64,000 nt of DNA from Lamprocystis purpurea DSM 4197. GTDB lineage: Bacteria > Pseudomonadota > Gammaproteobacteria > Chromatiales > Chromatiaceae. The stretch is from the NCBI RefSeq assembly GCF_000379525.1, contig NZ_KB902520.1, forward strand, positions 76,419 to 140,418, in the 5' to 3' direction. Under the pieces are notes generated by a model. That model saw only the letters and a list, made by a program, of their open reading frames with translations. It was not told where the DNA came from and searched no databases. Each line of letters begins with the position of its first letter. Within the stretch, counting starts at the first letter, position 1. This document shows positions 17,596-26,139 of the stretch, in pieces. A program made the translations under genes and the position numbers.

Positions 17596-17734
17596 TAGGT
17601 GATTTCCGGAACACCGGAGACCACCCACCATCGGCTCGGATGTAGGTGCGACTTCAGTCGCACCGATTCGGACGCAGGTGCGACTGAAGTCGCACCTACA
17701 TTGACCGGTATCTCGTTTGTCGGAAATCACCTTA
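17596..17734. repeat. MITE-like element A with 14-bp inverted ends
   Basis: The ends TTAGGTGATTTCCG and CGGAAATCACCTTA are inverted repeats. The centre (17640-17700) is two copies of a GTAGGTGCGACTTCAG-type palindrome facing each other, so the whole element can fold into a long hairpin. One end motif also occurs at 51-63. It abuts element B at TTAA. Confidence 0.7.
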
Positions 17735-17818
17735 AACCGCGCCAGCTCCAGCAATCGTCGAGTCTGCCGGGGCCGATCCGATCCAAAAAACATCGCATAC
17801 CGCGCTGGGCGCGGTTTA
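17733..17818. repeat. MITE-like element B, copy 1 (86 bp)
   Basis: Bounded by TAAACCGCGCC and GGCGCGGTTTA inverted ends. A second copy in the same orientation at 53765-53849 differs at only a few positions and one base of length. The internal sequence (GTCTGCCGGGGCCGATC and a short A-run) is conserved. No open frame of useful length lies inside. Confidence 0.8.
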
Positions 17819-17838
17819 ACCCAGAGGTCGACCTTCAG

Positions 17839-18111
17839 ATGGCATACGAACAACTCATCGGTGAACACACCTATGTCTTCGATGTGGACTACGGCGAAGA
17901 GCACGAGTGCGCGAGGATCATCGTGCGCTCCGCGGAGGGAGGTCCCGAAGGATTGTTTCTGGTGGACGCCGAGGGCGCGGCGGAACCAGCCGACGACATC
18001 GAGGGTTTCGGGCCAAACCCGGCAGCGGCCGACGGCCTGTGGCCGCTGCCGCCCGATGAACTGATTGAGGATGCGCGGCGGATCGCCGTGGTCAAGGGCA
18101 GCGCCGACTAG
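17839..18111 (+). CDS. Hypothetical acidic protein, 90 aa
   Basis: The ATG at 17839 begins 20 bases after repeat element B; the open frame continues upstream through both repeats but that part is repeat sequence and not coding-like. The product (MAYEQLIGEHTYVFDVDYGE) is strongly acidic, soluble, without cysteines or membrane segments. I do not recognise a family. It may be transcribed alone or by read-through from the glycosyltransferase unit. Confidence 0.55.
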   Translation: MAYEQLIGEHTYVFDVDYGEEHECARIIVRSAEGGPEGLFLVDAEGAAEPADDIEGFGPNPAAADGLWPLPPDELIEDARRIAVVKGSAD

Positions 18112-18182
18112 GTAGCCTTTGACGCGCGAGATTCCGCTCCGCGGTGTCAGGGATCATTCCGTCCAGTCGAATGCGCCAGACT

Positions 18183-18254
18183 GTAGGGTGCGGTGAGGCA
18201 CGAACCGCACCGTTGGCGGTTGGTGCGGTTCGTGCGTCACCGCGCGCTACGAAT
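18183..18254. repeat. GTAGGGTGCGGTG palindromic repeat pair
   Basis: GTAGGGTGCGGTGAGGCACG is followed by its inverse GGTTCGTGCGTCACCGCGCG, forming a stem around GAACCGCACC. A half copy occurs at 19657-19685. It sits in the 462-bp gap before pstS, which otherwise holds the Pho box and no gene. Confidence 0.6.
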
Positions 18255-18443
18255 GATCTCGTGGCCGGAGCGATCATCAACGCCGGGTCACGCATCGGGC
18301 AGGGGCGGAGCGCTGCGAGCGCTGCCGGCTCGAAAATTGACTAAGGCCTGCAGGTTTGTCGCTGCGGTTGGACTTGTTCTTCTCTCGCTGCCGCAGTTGC
18401 GTCACCCAGTGCCGGCCGAGTACGCCGTTGACCGTTCGTCGGA

Positions 18444-18472
18444 TGTCATAAAACGGTCATATAAATGTCACA
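18444..18472 (+). promoter_or_regulatory. Pho box (three half-sites) of the pst operon
   Basis: GTCATAAAACG, GTCATATAAAT and GTCACA start at 18445, 18456 and 18467, three half-sites in exact 11-bp register and with the A/T-rich spacers of the PhoB consensus. It lies about 100 bp before the pstS start, which fits an activated promoter. Confidence 0.85.
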
Positions 18473-18573
18473 GCAATATGAGGTCTCTGCTGCGACACTT
18501 AGGGCGCTTAAGATCGATTGCGGCCGGCTCGATGCGTGCCGCCTTCCCCATCAACCCTATCAGGAATCATGAC

Positions 18574-19632
18574 ATGCAGAAAGCATCGATCATCAAAGCG
18601 GTGTTGACCGCCGGTTGCGTCGCGCTGTTCGCTCTGTCCGCGCCGGTGAGCGCCGACGTCAAGCTCAACGGCTCGGGGGCGAGTTTCCCCTTTCCGATCT
18701 ACTCGAAATGGTTCAAGGATTTCAGTAAAGAGCATAAGGATATCCGCGTCGACTATCAATCCAAGGGTAGCGGCGCCGGCATACAGGACCTGATCAACGG
18801 CACCGTGGACTTTGCCGCTTCGGATGCCGCCATGGAAGACGCCGAGATCGCCAAAGTCAAGCAGGGCGTGGTGCTGCTGCCGATGACCGCCGGTGAGATC
18901 GTGCTGATCTATAACCTGAAAGGCGTGAAGGATCTCAAGCTGTCGCGCGCCGCCTATGCCGGGATTTTCAGCGGCACCATCACCAAGTGGAACGATCCGG
19001 CCATCGCCGCCACCAATCCGGGTGTGGCGCTGCCGGATAAGGCGATCACGGTCGTGACCCGCTCCGACTCATCGGGCACCTCCTACGTCTTTTCGGGTCA
19101 CCTGGCCGCCATCAGCGAGGCGTTCGACAAGGCAGTCGGCAAGAGCAAGCAGCCCAACTGGCCGTCGTCCGGCAAGTTCGTCGCTGCCCCCAAGAACGAT
19201 GGTGTCACCGCCCAGGTGCAGCAGAACGAGGGCGCCATCGGCTATGTCGAGTATGGCTACGCCAAGCTGACCGGCTGGAAGCAGGTTGCCCAACTCGAGA
19301 ACAAGTCGGGTAATTTCGTCGCCGCGGGCCCGCAGACCGGCGCCGCCGCGTTGGCCGCCTCCGAGTTTCCCGGCACGACCCTGCCCAACAGCGACGTGCC
19401 CAACCTGATCGCCTGGAACTGGGATCCGGTGGGCGCCGAATCCTATCCCATCGTGTCCTACACGTGGATGCTTTTCTATAAGGATCAGGACGATGCCAAG
19501 GCCGCGGCGCTGCGCAAGATGGTGAAATACGGCATCGAGGAAGGTCAAAAGATTGCCGATTCCATGGGCTATATCCCGCTGCCTGAGAACGTGCAGCAGA
19601 AGGTCCTGGAGGCTGCCGAGTTCATTCAATAG
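18574..19632 (+). CDS. pstS: Phosphate-binding protein PstS (first)
   Basis: The periplasmic phosphate receptor of the Pst ABC transporter. The 352-residue precursor has a signal peptide ending near VSAD. Phosphate-contact regions are clear: GSGASFPFP, SKGSGAGIQD, DFAASDAAMED and TRSDSSGTSYVF. The ATG at 18574 is chosen because the signal peptide starts there; the upstream open frame overlaps the Pho box. It is the first gene of a pstS-C-A-B-S2-SIR2 unit. A half copy of a GTAGGGTGCGG repeat lies between it and pstC, which could lower expression of the downstream genes relative to pstS. Confidence 0.97.
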   Translation: MQKASIIKAVLTAGCVALFALSAPVSADVKLNGSGASFPFPIYSKWFKDFSKEHKDIRVDYQSKGSGAGIQDLINGTVDFAASDAAMEDAEIAKVKQGVVLLPMTAGEIVLIYNLKGVKDLKLSRAAYAGIFSGTITKWNDPAIAATNPGVALPDKAITVVTRSDSSGTSYVFSGHLAAISEAFDKAVGKSKQPNWPSSGKFVAAPKNDGVTAQVQQNEGAIGYVEYGYAKLTGWKQVAQLENKSGNFVAAGPQTGAAALAASEFPGTTLPNSDVPNLIAWNWDPVGAESYPIVSYTWMLFYKDQDDAKAAALRKMVKYGIEEGQKIADSMGYIPLPENVQQKVLEAAEFIQ

Positions 19633-19656
19633 CTGGTGCGGGGCGCTCTTTTAGCC

Positions 19657-19685
19657 GTAGGGTGCGGTGAGGAACGAACCGCACC
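19657..19685. repeat. GTAGGGTGCGGTG repeat between pstS and pstC
   Basis: Matches the first arm of 18183-18254 (GTAGGGTGCGGTGAGGAACG, then AACCGCACC). It is a short imperfect palindrome in the 157-bp pstS-pstC gap and may stabilise the pstS 3' end, as REP elements do. Confidence 0.55.
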
Positions 19686-19789
19686 GCGGTCGATTGGTGC
19701 TCTTTCATTTCCGGCAGGGCTGCCGAAGCGAGGCGGGCGGATGCCGCCCTCCTCCATCCTTTCCATTTTGTCAACCTGACAGGGTGACC

Positions 19790-20764
19790 ATGGCTAACTT
19801 ATTTGCATCAGCAGGCTCGGCGAGCAGTGTCTCAGGGCCGCCATCCGGCGGCGATTACGCGGCCGACAGCATCTTTCGCGGTCTGGCCTGGCTCAGTGCC
19901 TTCCTCATCATTGCCCTCACCGGCTACATCCTGTGGGAGATACTGCGCGAGGCGTTCCCCGCGATGCAGGCTTATGGACTGGGCTTCATCACCGGGACCA
20001 CCTGGAATGTCAATGCGCAGCAGTTCGGCGTGCTGCCCGAAATTTGGGGCACGCTCTACAGTTCGCTGCTCGCGCTGTTCCTGGGGGGGAGTTTCGGGAT
20101 CGCGATCGCCATCTTCCTGACCCAGGACTTTCTCGATCATCGGGTGGCCACGGTCTTCCGCACCATCATCGAAATGCTGGCCGCCATTCCCTCGGTGGTG
20201 TTCGGGCTCTGGGGCATTTTCGTGCTGATCCCGCTGCTCAAGCCCGGCGCGGAGTGGCTGCACAGTCAGTTCGGCTGGTTCCCGCTGTTCAGTACCGATC
20301 TGGCCGGGCCTGGTATGGCCCCGGCCGCCTTGGTATTGGCGATCATGATCCTGCCGACCGTGGCGGCGATCTCGGTCGATGCCTTCCGGCGCATTCCCTA
20401 TAAGGTCAAAGAAGCCGCCTACGGGATGGGCACCACCCGCTGGGAGGCCATCCTCAAGGTCATGGTGCCGACCGCCTCATCCGGCCTGCTGGCCGCACTG
20501 GTGCTCGGCTTCGGCCGCGCGCTCGGCGAGACCATGGCGCTCGCCATGTTGATCGGTAACGCCAACCAGATCAGCCTGTCGCTGTTCTCCCCTGCCAACA
20601 CCCTGGCCTCGCTGCTGGCCTCCACCTTCCCCGAAGCCGGCCAGCTCGAGGTCCAGGCCCTGATGTACGCCGCGCTGGTGCTGCTGGTGATCACCTTCAT
20701 CGTGAATGTGCTCGGTCTGGCGGTGCAGCAATATACGATTCGGAAGTTCGAGGGTAAGAAATGA
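19790..20764 (+). CDS. pstC: Phosphate ABC transporter permease PstC
   Basis: Inner-membrane permease of 324 residues with six hydrophobic segments and the EAA-type loop EAAYGMGTTRWEAILKVMVP that contacts PstB. The charged residues in AFRRIPYKVKEAAYG are in the usual place. The ATG at 19790 follows GGGTGACC and gives the normal N-terminal length; the upstream open frame is derived from the repeat at 19657. The stop overlaps the pstA start by 4 bases (ATGA). Confidence 0.96.
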   Translation: MANLFASAGSASSVSGPPSGGDYAADSIFRGLAWLSAFLIIALTGYILWEILREAFPAMQAYGLGFITGTTWNVNAQQFGVLPEIWGTLYSSLLALFLGGSFGIAIAIFLTQDFLDHRVATVFRTIIEMLAAIPSVVFGLWGIFVLIPLLKPGAEWLHSQFGWFPLFSTDLAGPGMAPAALVLAIMILPTVAAISVDAFRRIPYKVKEAAYGMGTTRWEAILKVMVPTASSGLLAALVLGFGRALGETMALAMLIGNANQISLSLFSPANTLASLLASTFPEAGQLEVQALMYAALVLLVITFIVNVLGLAVQQYTIRKFEGKK

Positions 20765-21666
20765 GCGACTTCGATCTCACGAAAGCGGGCGAGGCCGCGC
20801 GCCCCATGCCGCAACTGGCCCGTCAGGGCTTCGAGGTGCGGGCGCTGAAAAGCGGTCTGCTCACCGGGCTGACCTGGCTCGCCGCGTTGATTGCCGCGGT
20901 GCCGCTTATTTCAGTGATGTACCTGCTGCTGGTCAAGGGCGGCAGCCGCCTGTTTGGGGCCGATTTCGCGGAGGTTCTGACCGGGCTGCCGCCCGCCGGA
21001 TTCGAACTGGGCGGCGGCATCGGCCCGGCGATCGTCGGCACCCTGGTGATGGTCGGCATCGCTTCGGTCATCAGCATCCCCATCGGCATCCTGGCGGCGA
21101 TCTATCTCGGCGTGCTGGAGCCGCGCAGCCGGCTGGCCAATACCTCCCGCTTCCTCGCTAAGGTGTTGACCGGATTCCCTTCCATCATGGCGGGCGTGTT
21201 CGTCTATGCGGTCCTGGTCATCCACTGGGGCTATTCGGCCTGGGCCGGCGGTATCGCATTAGCGGTGCTGATGTTGCGCACCGTGGTCCTGGCCGCCGAG
21301 GAGGCGATCGCCCAGGTTCCCCAGCGGATGAAGGACGCCGCCTACGGCATGGGCTGCACCCGCACCCAGGTGATCTGGAAGGTGGTCTTGCCCACCGGTT
21401 TGCCGGGCATTCTGACCGGGGTCCTGCTGGCGGTTGCCGGTGCGGCCGGGGAGTCCGCGCCCTTGCTGTTCACGGCGTTGTTCAGCAACTACTTCATCTC
21501 CGAGTTGTCCGAGCCGACTGCCTCGCTCTCGATCCTCATTTACAACTTCTCCGGCATGCCCTTCCCGAACCAGATCGAGCTGGCCTGGACGGCGTCGCTG
21601 GTGCTGGTGCTGATCGTGCTGATGTTCAACATCCTGGCACGCCTGATCGGTCAGCCCAAGGTCTGA
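20761..21666 (+). CDS. pstA: Phosphate ABC transporter permease PstA
   Basis: Second channel subunit, 301 residues. It has six hydrophobic segments and the EAA-type loop DAAYGMGCTRTQVIWKVVLP, followed by PGILTGVLLAVAGAAGESAPL, which is typical of PstA. The 4-base overlap with pstC indicates translational coupling. It forms the pore with PstC and is energised by PstB. Confidence 0.96.
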   Translation: MSDFDLTKAGEAARPMPQLARQGFEVRALKSGLLTGLTWLAALIAAVPLISVMYLLLVKGGSRLFGADFAEVLTGLPPAGFELGGGIGPAIVGTLVMVGIASVISIPIGILAAIYLGVLEPRSRLANTSRFLAKVLTGFPSIMAGVFVYAVLVIHWGYSAWAGGIALAVLMLRTVVLAAEEAIAQVPQRMKDAAYGMGCTRTQVIWKVVLPTGLPGILTGVLLAVAGAAGESAPLLFTALFSNYFISELSEPTASLSILIYNFSGMPFPNQIELAWTASLVLVLIVLMFNILARLIGQPKV

Positions 21667-21693
21667 TTTCACAGTTTCCAAGGTATCACAACC

Positions 21694-22518
21694 ATGAACG
21701 CAGCAGCAGAATCGACGTTTGTCGCTGACCCCTACGCCGCCGTCGGTGAGGTCGTCATCGATTGCCAGGTCAATAAGATTTTCTACGGGGACTTTCTCGC
21801 CGTGCGGGACAGTCTGGTGCCCATCGAGCAGCATAAGATTACCGGTTTCATTGGGCCCTCGGGCTGCGGTAAATCCACGGTGCTGCGCAGCCTGAACCGC
21901 ATGAACGATCTGATTCAGGTGTTCCGCTTCGAGGGCAGCGTGATGTACCACGGACAGGATGTCTATGGGCCCAAGGTGGACCCGGTGCTGGTGCGCCGCT
22001 ATATCGGCATGGTGTTCCAGCAGCCCAATCCCTTCTCCATGAGCATCTATGACAACGTCGCCTTCGGGCTGCGGCTCAACCGCTTCAAGGGCGATATGGA
22101 CGAGCGCGTACAGAAGGCCCTGGAACGCGCCGCGCTGTGGAACGAGGTCAAGGACAAGCTCAAGAACAGCGGTCTGTCGCTCTCCGGCGGCCAGCAGCAG
22201 CGCCTGTGCATCGCCCGCGCCATCGCCACCGAACCCGATGTGCTCCTGATGGACGAGCCCTGCTCCGCGCTCGACCCGATCGCTACCCGCCAGGTGGAAG
22301 AACTGATGCTGGATCTGAAAAAGAACTACACCCTGGCCCTGGTGACGCACAACATGCAGCAGGCCACGCGCGTGGCGGACACCACCGCCTTCTTCTCGGT
22401 GGACATCTCCCATGGCGGACGCACCGGCTATCTGGTCGAAATGGGTCCCACCGCGCAAATCTTCGAAGCCCCCAGGGAACAACTCACCAAGGACTACATC
22501 TCCGGTCAGTTCAGTTGA
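21694..22518 (+). CDS. pstB: Phosphate ABC transporter ATPase PstB
   Basis: Cytoplasmic ATPase of 274 residues. Walker A is GPSGCGKST at 54-62, the signature is LSGGQQQR, Walker B is [13 protein letters not shown] and the switch histidine is in VTHNMQQ. No phoU gene follows, unlike the usual pst order; instead a second pstS and a SIR2-type gene follow. PhoU may be elsewhere in the genome. Confidence 0.97.
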   Translation: MNAAAESTFVADPYAAVGEVVIDCQVNKIFYGDFLAVRDSLVPIEQHKITGFIGPSGCGKSTVLRSLNRMNDLIQVFRFEGSVMYHGQDVYGPKVDPVLVRRYIGMVFQQPNPFSMSIYDNVAFGLRLNRFKGDMDERVQKALERAALWNEVKDKLKNSGLSLSGGQQQRLCIARAIATEPDVLLMDEPCSALDPIATRQVEELMLDLKKNYTLALVTHNMQQATRVADTTAFFSVDISHGGRTGYLVEMGPTAQIFEAPREQLTKDYISGQFS

Positions 22519-22542
22519 TCCAAGTTGCGCGAGGGGACGACG

Positions 22543-23610
22543 ATGAAGGCTTCAAGACGATTCGCGGGGGCGGTGTTGGCGGTGCTGGCCGCCGTGGTGA
22601 TTCCGGCCTGGGCTGAAACGCCCGGTGAGCCGGCTGCGACCGCGACACCGGGGCTCACGATCAGCGGTGCCGGGGCGACCTTTCCCGCACCGCTCTACCA
22701 ACGCTGGATCCTCGACTACCGGGAGGTGCGTCCGGATCTGACCTTCACCTATGACGCCAAGGGCAGCGGCGAGGGCGTGAAGCGCTTTCTGGCCGGCACC
22801 GTGGATTTCGGGGCCAGCGATGCCGCGCTTTCGGACGCGGAGCTCAAGCAGGTCGATCCCCAGCGGGGCGCCCTGATGATCCCCATGACCGCCGGAATGG
22901 TGGTCCTCGCCTACAATATTCCGGGCGTGGCCGAGGGTCTGGTGCTCAGTCGCGAGGTTTACGTCGACATCTTCGCCGGCCGCATTCGCCAGTGGAACGA
23001 TCCGCGGATCAGCGCGGCCAATCCCGGCCTGACACTGCCCGCGAAGGCGATCGTCCCGGTCGTGCGGCGTGACTCCAGCGGCACCACCTTCGTGATGACC
23101 AATCATCTGGCGCATGTCGATCCGGGGTGGTCGCAGCAAGGTCCCGGCGTCGGCAAGCTGGTGGATTGGCCGGGTGCCGCCATGACCGCCAGCGGCAACG
23201 CCGGGGTCGCCCAGCGTGTCAAGATCACCGACGGTTCCATCGGCTATATGGAGTACGAGTTCGCCGAACGGCTGGGACTGCCCATTGCGATCCTGCACAA
23301 TAAGGCCGGTCAGCCGATCATCCCCAGCCCAGCCGCGGGACAGGCCGCACTGGCCTCGGTGACCGAGATCCCGGCGGACTTGCGGGTCTTTGTTCCGGAC
23401 CCCGAGGGGTCGGACGCCTACCCGATCGTCAGCTATTCCTGGCTGCTCTTGAACGCGCGCTATGCGGAACCGGCCAAGGCCGCGGCACTCAAGGACGCCC
23501 TGGCCTGGGGGCTCGATCAGGGTCAGTTGGTCGCGAGGGATATGGGCTATGTGCCCTTGCCCGCGGCCATGATCGCCAAGGCGAGCGAGGTGCTGGCACG
23601 GGTTGAATAG
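22543..23610 (+). CDS. pstS: Phosphate-binding protein PstS (second)
   Basis: A 355-residue secreted PstS paralogue with a signal peptide (ending near PAWAE) and the contact motifs GAGATFPAP, AKGSGEGVKRF, DFGASDAAL and RRDSSGTTFV. It is clearly diverged from the first PstS in the operon, so it probably differs in affinity or partner. The ATG at 22543 is preceded by GAGGGGA. It follows pstB by 24 bp and precedes the SIR2-type gene by 12 bp. Confidence 0.95.
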   Translation: MKASRRFAGAVLAVLAAVVIPAWAETPGEPAATATPGLTISGAGATFPAPLYQRWILDYREVRPDLTFTYDAKGSGEGVKRFLAGTVDFGASDAALSDAELKQVDPQRGALMIPMTAGMVVLAYNIPGVAEGLVLSREVYVDIFAGRIRQWNDPRISAANPGLTLPAKAIVPVVRRDSSGTTFVMTNHLAHVDPGWSQQGPGVGKLVDWPGAAMTASGNAGVAQRVKITDGSIGYMEYEFAERLGLPIAILHNKAGQPIIPSPAAGQAALASVTEIPADLRVFVPDPEGSDAYPIVSYSWLLLNARYAEPAKAAALKDALAWGLDQGQLVARDMGYVPLPAAMIAKASEVLARVE

Positions 23611-23622
23611 CGGAATAACCTG

Positions 23623-25005
23623 ATGCCCAACATCGATCCGCGGCTCATGGCGACCATCCAGGAAGGCCGTTGTGTGGCCTTTGTCGGGGCTGGCTTCTCG
23701 GCCGCGGCCGGGTTACCCCAGTGGAAGGACCTGATCCGCGCGGTCGCGGGCGATCTGCCGGCGCACGCGCGGGGACCCGAGTACGCGCTGGTGGCGTCGA
23801 TGCTCGACGACCAGCCCGCGCCGTCCAGCCGGGAACTGGCCATGGCGGCGCAACTCCTGTTCGATTCCCACGGCGAGGATGCGTTCCGTGAGCGCCTGGC
23901 CCTGGCCCTGCGCAAAGAACTGCTGCCCGCGGACATGCGGCTGCGCCTCAAGCACCTGTACGGCATCCCGTTCAGGGCGATCCTGACCACCAACTTCGAC
24001 CCGCTGCTTCCCGGCCTGCCGCCCGGCCCCGAGGCCTATCGCAAGCTCTTGCGGGGTCGGCGGCCATCGCCCTGGCGTGAGGCCCTGGCGCGGGTGGCCC
24101 TGGATCCAGGGCCGCCGGGCGGGGAGCGGGCGGATGGCGATGCGGTCGTCATCCAACTCCACGGCCGGTTGGATGTCGCCCAATCGCTGGTGCTGACGCG
24201 CGCGCAATACCAGCGGCGCCTCTACGCCGACCCCGCGTACCTCACGGTGCTGCGGTCGCTGTTCGCCACCTCCACCGTCCTGTTCCTGGGCTATTCACTG
24301 AACGACGCCTACCTCAACGAACTGCGCTCCGAGCTGGTGGAGGCCTTTGCGGGTAGCGGCCGGAGCGGCGAACCGCTGGCGTGGGCGGTGATCGAGGGCG
24401 TGTCGGAGGTCGCCTGCCGGTACTACGAGCGGCACGAAGGTCTCGGCGTGGTCGCCTACTGCCGTGGCAAGGCCGGTCGGGATCACGCCGGCTTCGACGC
24501 CATCTTGAAGGCGATCTACGATCAGACCAATCCAATCCACCGGTTGGGCGAGTTGCTCGCCGGTCGGCGGGTGTTGTGGTTCGATCCGAACCCGGCGCAC
24601 AACCACCGGGGACGCGACCTGTTACGCGCGGCCAGCGCGGAATGCGGCGACGCGGGCGATGCGTTCGGCGAGTGCTTTGTCGAGGCGCGGACGCTCGATC
24701 AGGCCTGGATGCGCTTGTTGGGCGCTGGTCGAATCGACCTTGTCGTTTGCCACTGGGGTCACGGCCTGGCGGCTGACGGACGCGCGAACGGCGAGGAGTT
24801 GCTGCGCCGCGTTGCCGGCCTGCGGGCGGGCGGGAACAATGCAGCACCGGTGGTGATCTTCTCCGGCGGCGGTGAGTATGAGTCGGTGAATCGCCGCCGC
24901 GCCCTGGATCTGGGCGCCGCCGAGTTCGTTTCCCGTTGGGAGGATCTGATCGCGGTATTGGAACGGGTGCTGGGCGAGACCTTTGCAGGTCGGGGCGGTA
25001 AATAG
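23623..25005 (+). CDS. SIR2-family protein with receiver-like C-terminal domain
   Basis: A 460-residue two-domain protein. Residues about 10-295 form a SIR2-type NAD-binding domain: GAGFSAAAGLPQWKDL at 22-37, TTNFDPLL with the family Asn at 124, QLHGRLD with the catalytic-type His at 180, and the late motif FLGYSLNDAYL. Bacterial SIR2 domains of this type often act as NAD hydrolases in phage defence. Residues about 312-455 look like a degenerate response-regulator receiver: VLWFDPNP, a central strand IDLVVCHWG where the phospho-Asp strand would lie, PVVIFSGGG and a final LGAAEFVSRWEDLIAVLERVL. It starts 12 bp after pstS2 on the same strand, so it appears to belong to the Pho-controlled pst operon. 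Its function is not established. Confidence 0.82.
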   Translation: MPNIDPRLMATIQEGRCVAFVGAGFSAAAGLPQWKDLIRAVAGDLPAHARGPEYALVASMLDDQPAPSSRELAMAAQLLFDSHGEDAFRERLALALRKELLPADMRLRLKHLYGIPFRAILTTNFDPLLPGLPPGPEAYRKLLRGRRPSPWREALARVALDPGPPGGERADGDAVVIQLHGRLDVAQSLVLTRAQYQRRLYADPAYLTVLRSLFATSTVLFLGYSLNDAYLNELRSELVEAFAGSGRSGEPLAWAVIEGVSEVACRYYERHEGLGVVAYCRGKAGRDHAGFDAILKAIYDQTNPIHRLGELLAGRRVLWFDPNPAHNHRGRDLLRAASAECGDAGDAFGECFVEARTLDQAWMRLLGAGRIDLVVCHWGHGLAADGRANGEELLRRVAGLRAGGNNAAPVVIFSGGGEYESVNRRRALDLGAAEFVSRWEDLIAVLERVLGETFAGRGGK

Positions 25006-25006
25006 C

Positions 25007-25080
25007 GAGTCAGAAATCAGTTAAACAATAAATACACTCGTTGTCGTTGTCGTTGTCGTAATCGGAGAAGCGATTCAATG
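25007..25080 (+). repeat. GTTGTC dispersed repeat, copy 1
   Basis: Begins GAGTCAGAAATCAGTTAAAC two bases after the SIR2 stop and contains a GTTGTC triplet run followed by GTAATCGGAGAAGCGATTC. The reverse complement recurs at 59817-59888 with two GTTGTC units. The rest of the 25006-25344 gap shows no gene. Confidence 0.75.
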
Positions 25081-25344
25081 TGCGCATGAGCAGCCCGCTG
25101 TCTATTGCGTTTCGATTCGCTGCCTCGCCCTGGGGTCCAAAGCCGCCAAGCTTGGAAAGGCTTCGATCGCCACGCACGAGATCAACGCATCGTTGCGCTG
25201 CTTTTAACGCAAGGACCGCGAAACGATGCAATGCGATCGAGTCGTCGCGCGTATCATAAACTCGACAGCGACAATGACTGGACGCTGACCATACCGTGGT
25301 GGGGTGCCGAGCGTCAACGGCATTATGCCTGAAAGGAGCCGTCC

Positions 25345-25941
25345 GTGACCATTTCTCAACCCCTGCTGCACCGGGTCTTTCCCTATTTCAAGTGGACAGT
25401 CTTCGCCCTGCTGGGCATCAATGTCGTCCTGTTCTTTACCCATGAGACCCTGGCGGAGGGCCTGGACGGGTTGGCCTGGGTAACGCTCCTCATGCTCTTC
25501 GAGTGGGAGACCAGCCAACTCGACAAGCCCTATAGCTCGCGGTGGGAACGATGGGGGATACACGCGGGGCGCCTCCTCGCTTACGCGGTGATCCTGCACA
25601 GCACCTGGGAATACGCTTCGGCGGACTATATTGCCGAGCACGGGACGGTGGATATCTGGAATGCCTCAACCTGGCTCGTCATTGTCCTCCTGCTGGAGTA
25701 CGACGTCTATTCACCGGGCGAGTATGCACGCTGGGAATGGTACCTGCGTAACGGTGCCAAGCTGGTCCTGTACGGCGCCCTGTTCGTCTATGCCGTGCTG
25801 TGGGGCCTGCGCGGGGATTGGCTCGACACCTATGACGCCCTGCTCTGGATCCTGTGCTTCTTCGCCATCGAGGTGAATGTGCTGGAGTTCGAGGAGCAGA
25901 TTCCCTATGCCGATGACCCGAATGCCGCGGGACTGCGATGA
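25345..25941 (+). CDS. Polytopic inner-membrane protein, unknown, 198 aa
   Basis: Hydrophobic segments at about 14-32, 38-54, 70-86, 107-123, 137-155 and 163-180 suggest five or six membrane passes with tryptophan- and acid-rich ends. Short charged loops and a final acidic tail (EFEEQIPYADDPN) are visible. I do not recognise a named family; it resembles small hypothetical membrane proteins near ion channels, but no selectivity motif is present. The start is preceded by GAAAGGAGCC with good spacing, so translation is likely. Confidence 0.75.
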   Translation: MTISQPLLHRVFPYFKWTVFALLGINVVLFFTHETLAEGLDGLAWVTLLMLFEWETSQLDKPYSSRWERWGIHAGRLLAYAVILHSTWEYASADYIAEHGTVDIWNASTWLVIVLLLEYDVYSPGEYARWEWYLRNGAKLVLYGALFVYAVLWGLRGDWLDTYDALLWILCFFAIEVNVLEFEEQIPYADDPNAAGLR

Positions 25942-26139
25942 TCGTCACTAAATCCCCGCCGCCTGCTTGAGGTGGCCTTTCAGCTTACCGTGAAAGTAGC
26001 GGCGAGCACCCGGTCTGCCTGCGCGCACCGACCAACGAGGATCTCCCGATGGCGGTGGCCCTCGGGGGCGCCGCTGTGCTCGCCGGTACACTCTGTGCCG
26101 ACTCTCATGGCGTCAACCCGGGTGTCAAAGAATCGATCG

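Noticed and set aside
17640-17700. Paired palindromes that might be a CRISPR or attenuator
   Set aside because: There are only two facing units without spacers, within a MITE-like element, and no cas genes or T-tract.
25260-25300. Two TGAC motifs 11 bp apart that could be an inverted Pho box
   Set aside because: The matching orientation would face the SIR2 gene end and no gene starts there; half-sites are poor.
26100-26135. GTCAA repeats before the pyruvate kinase-like gene
   Set aside because: Spacing is 12 bp and the start codon is uncertain, so a Pho box cannot be supported.
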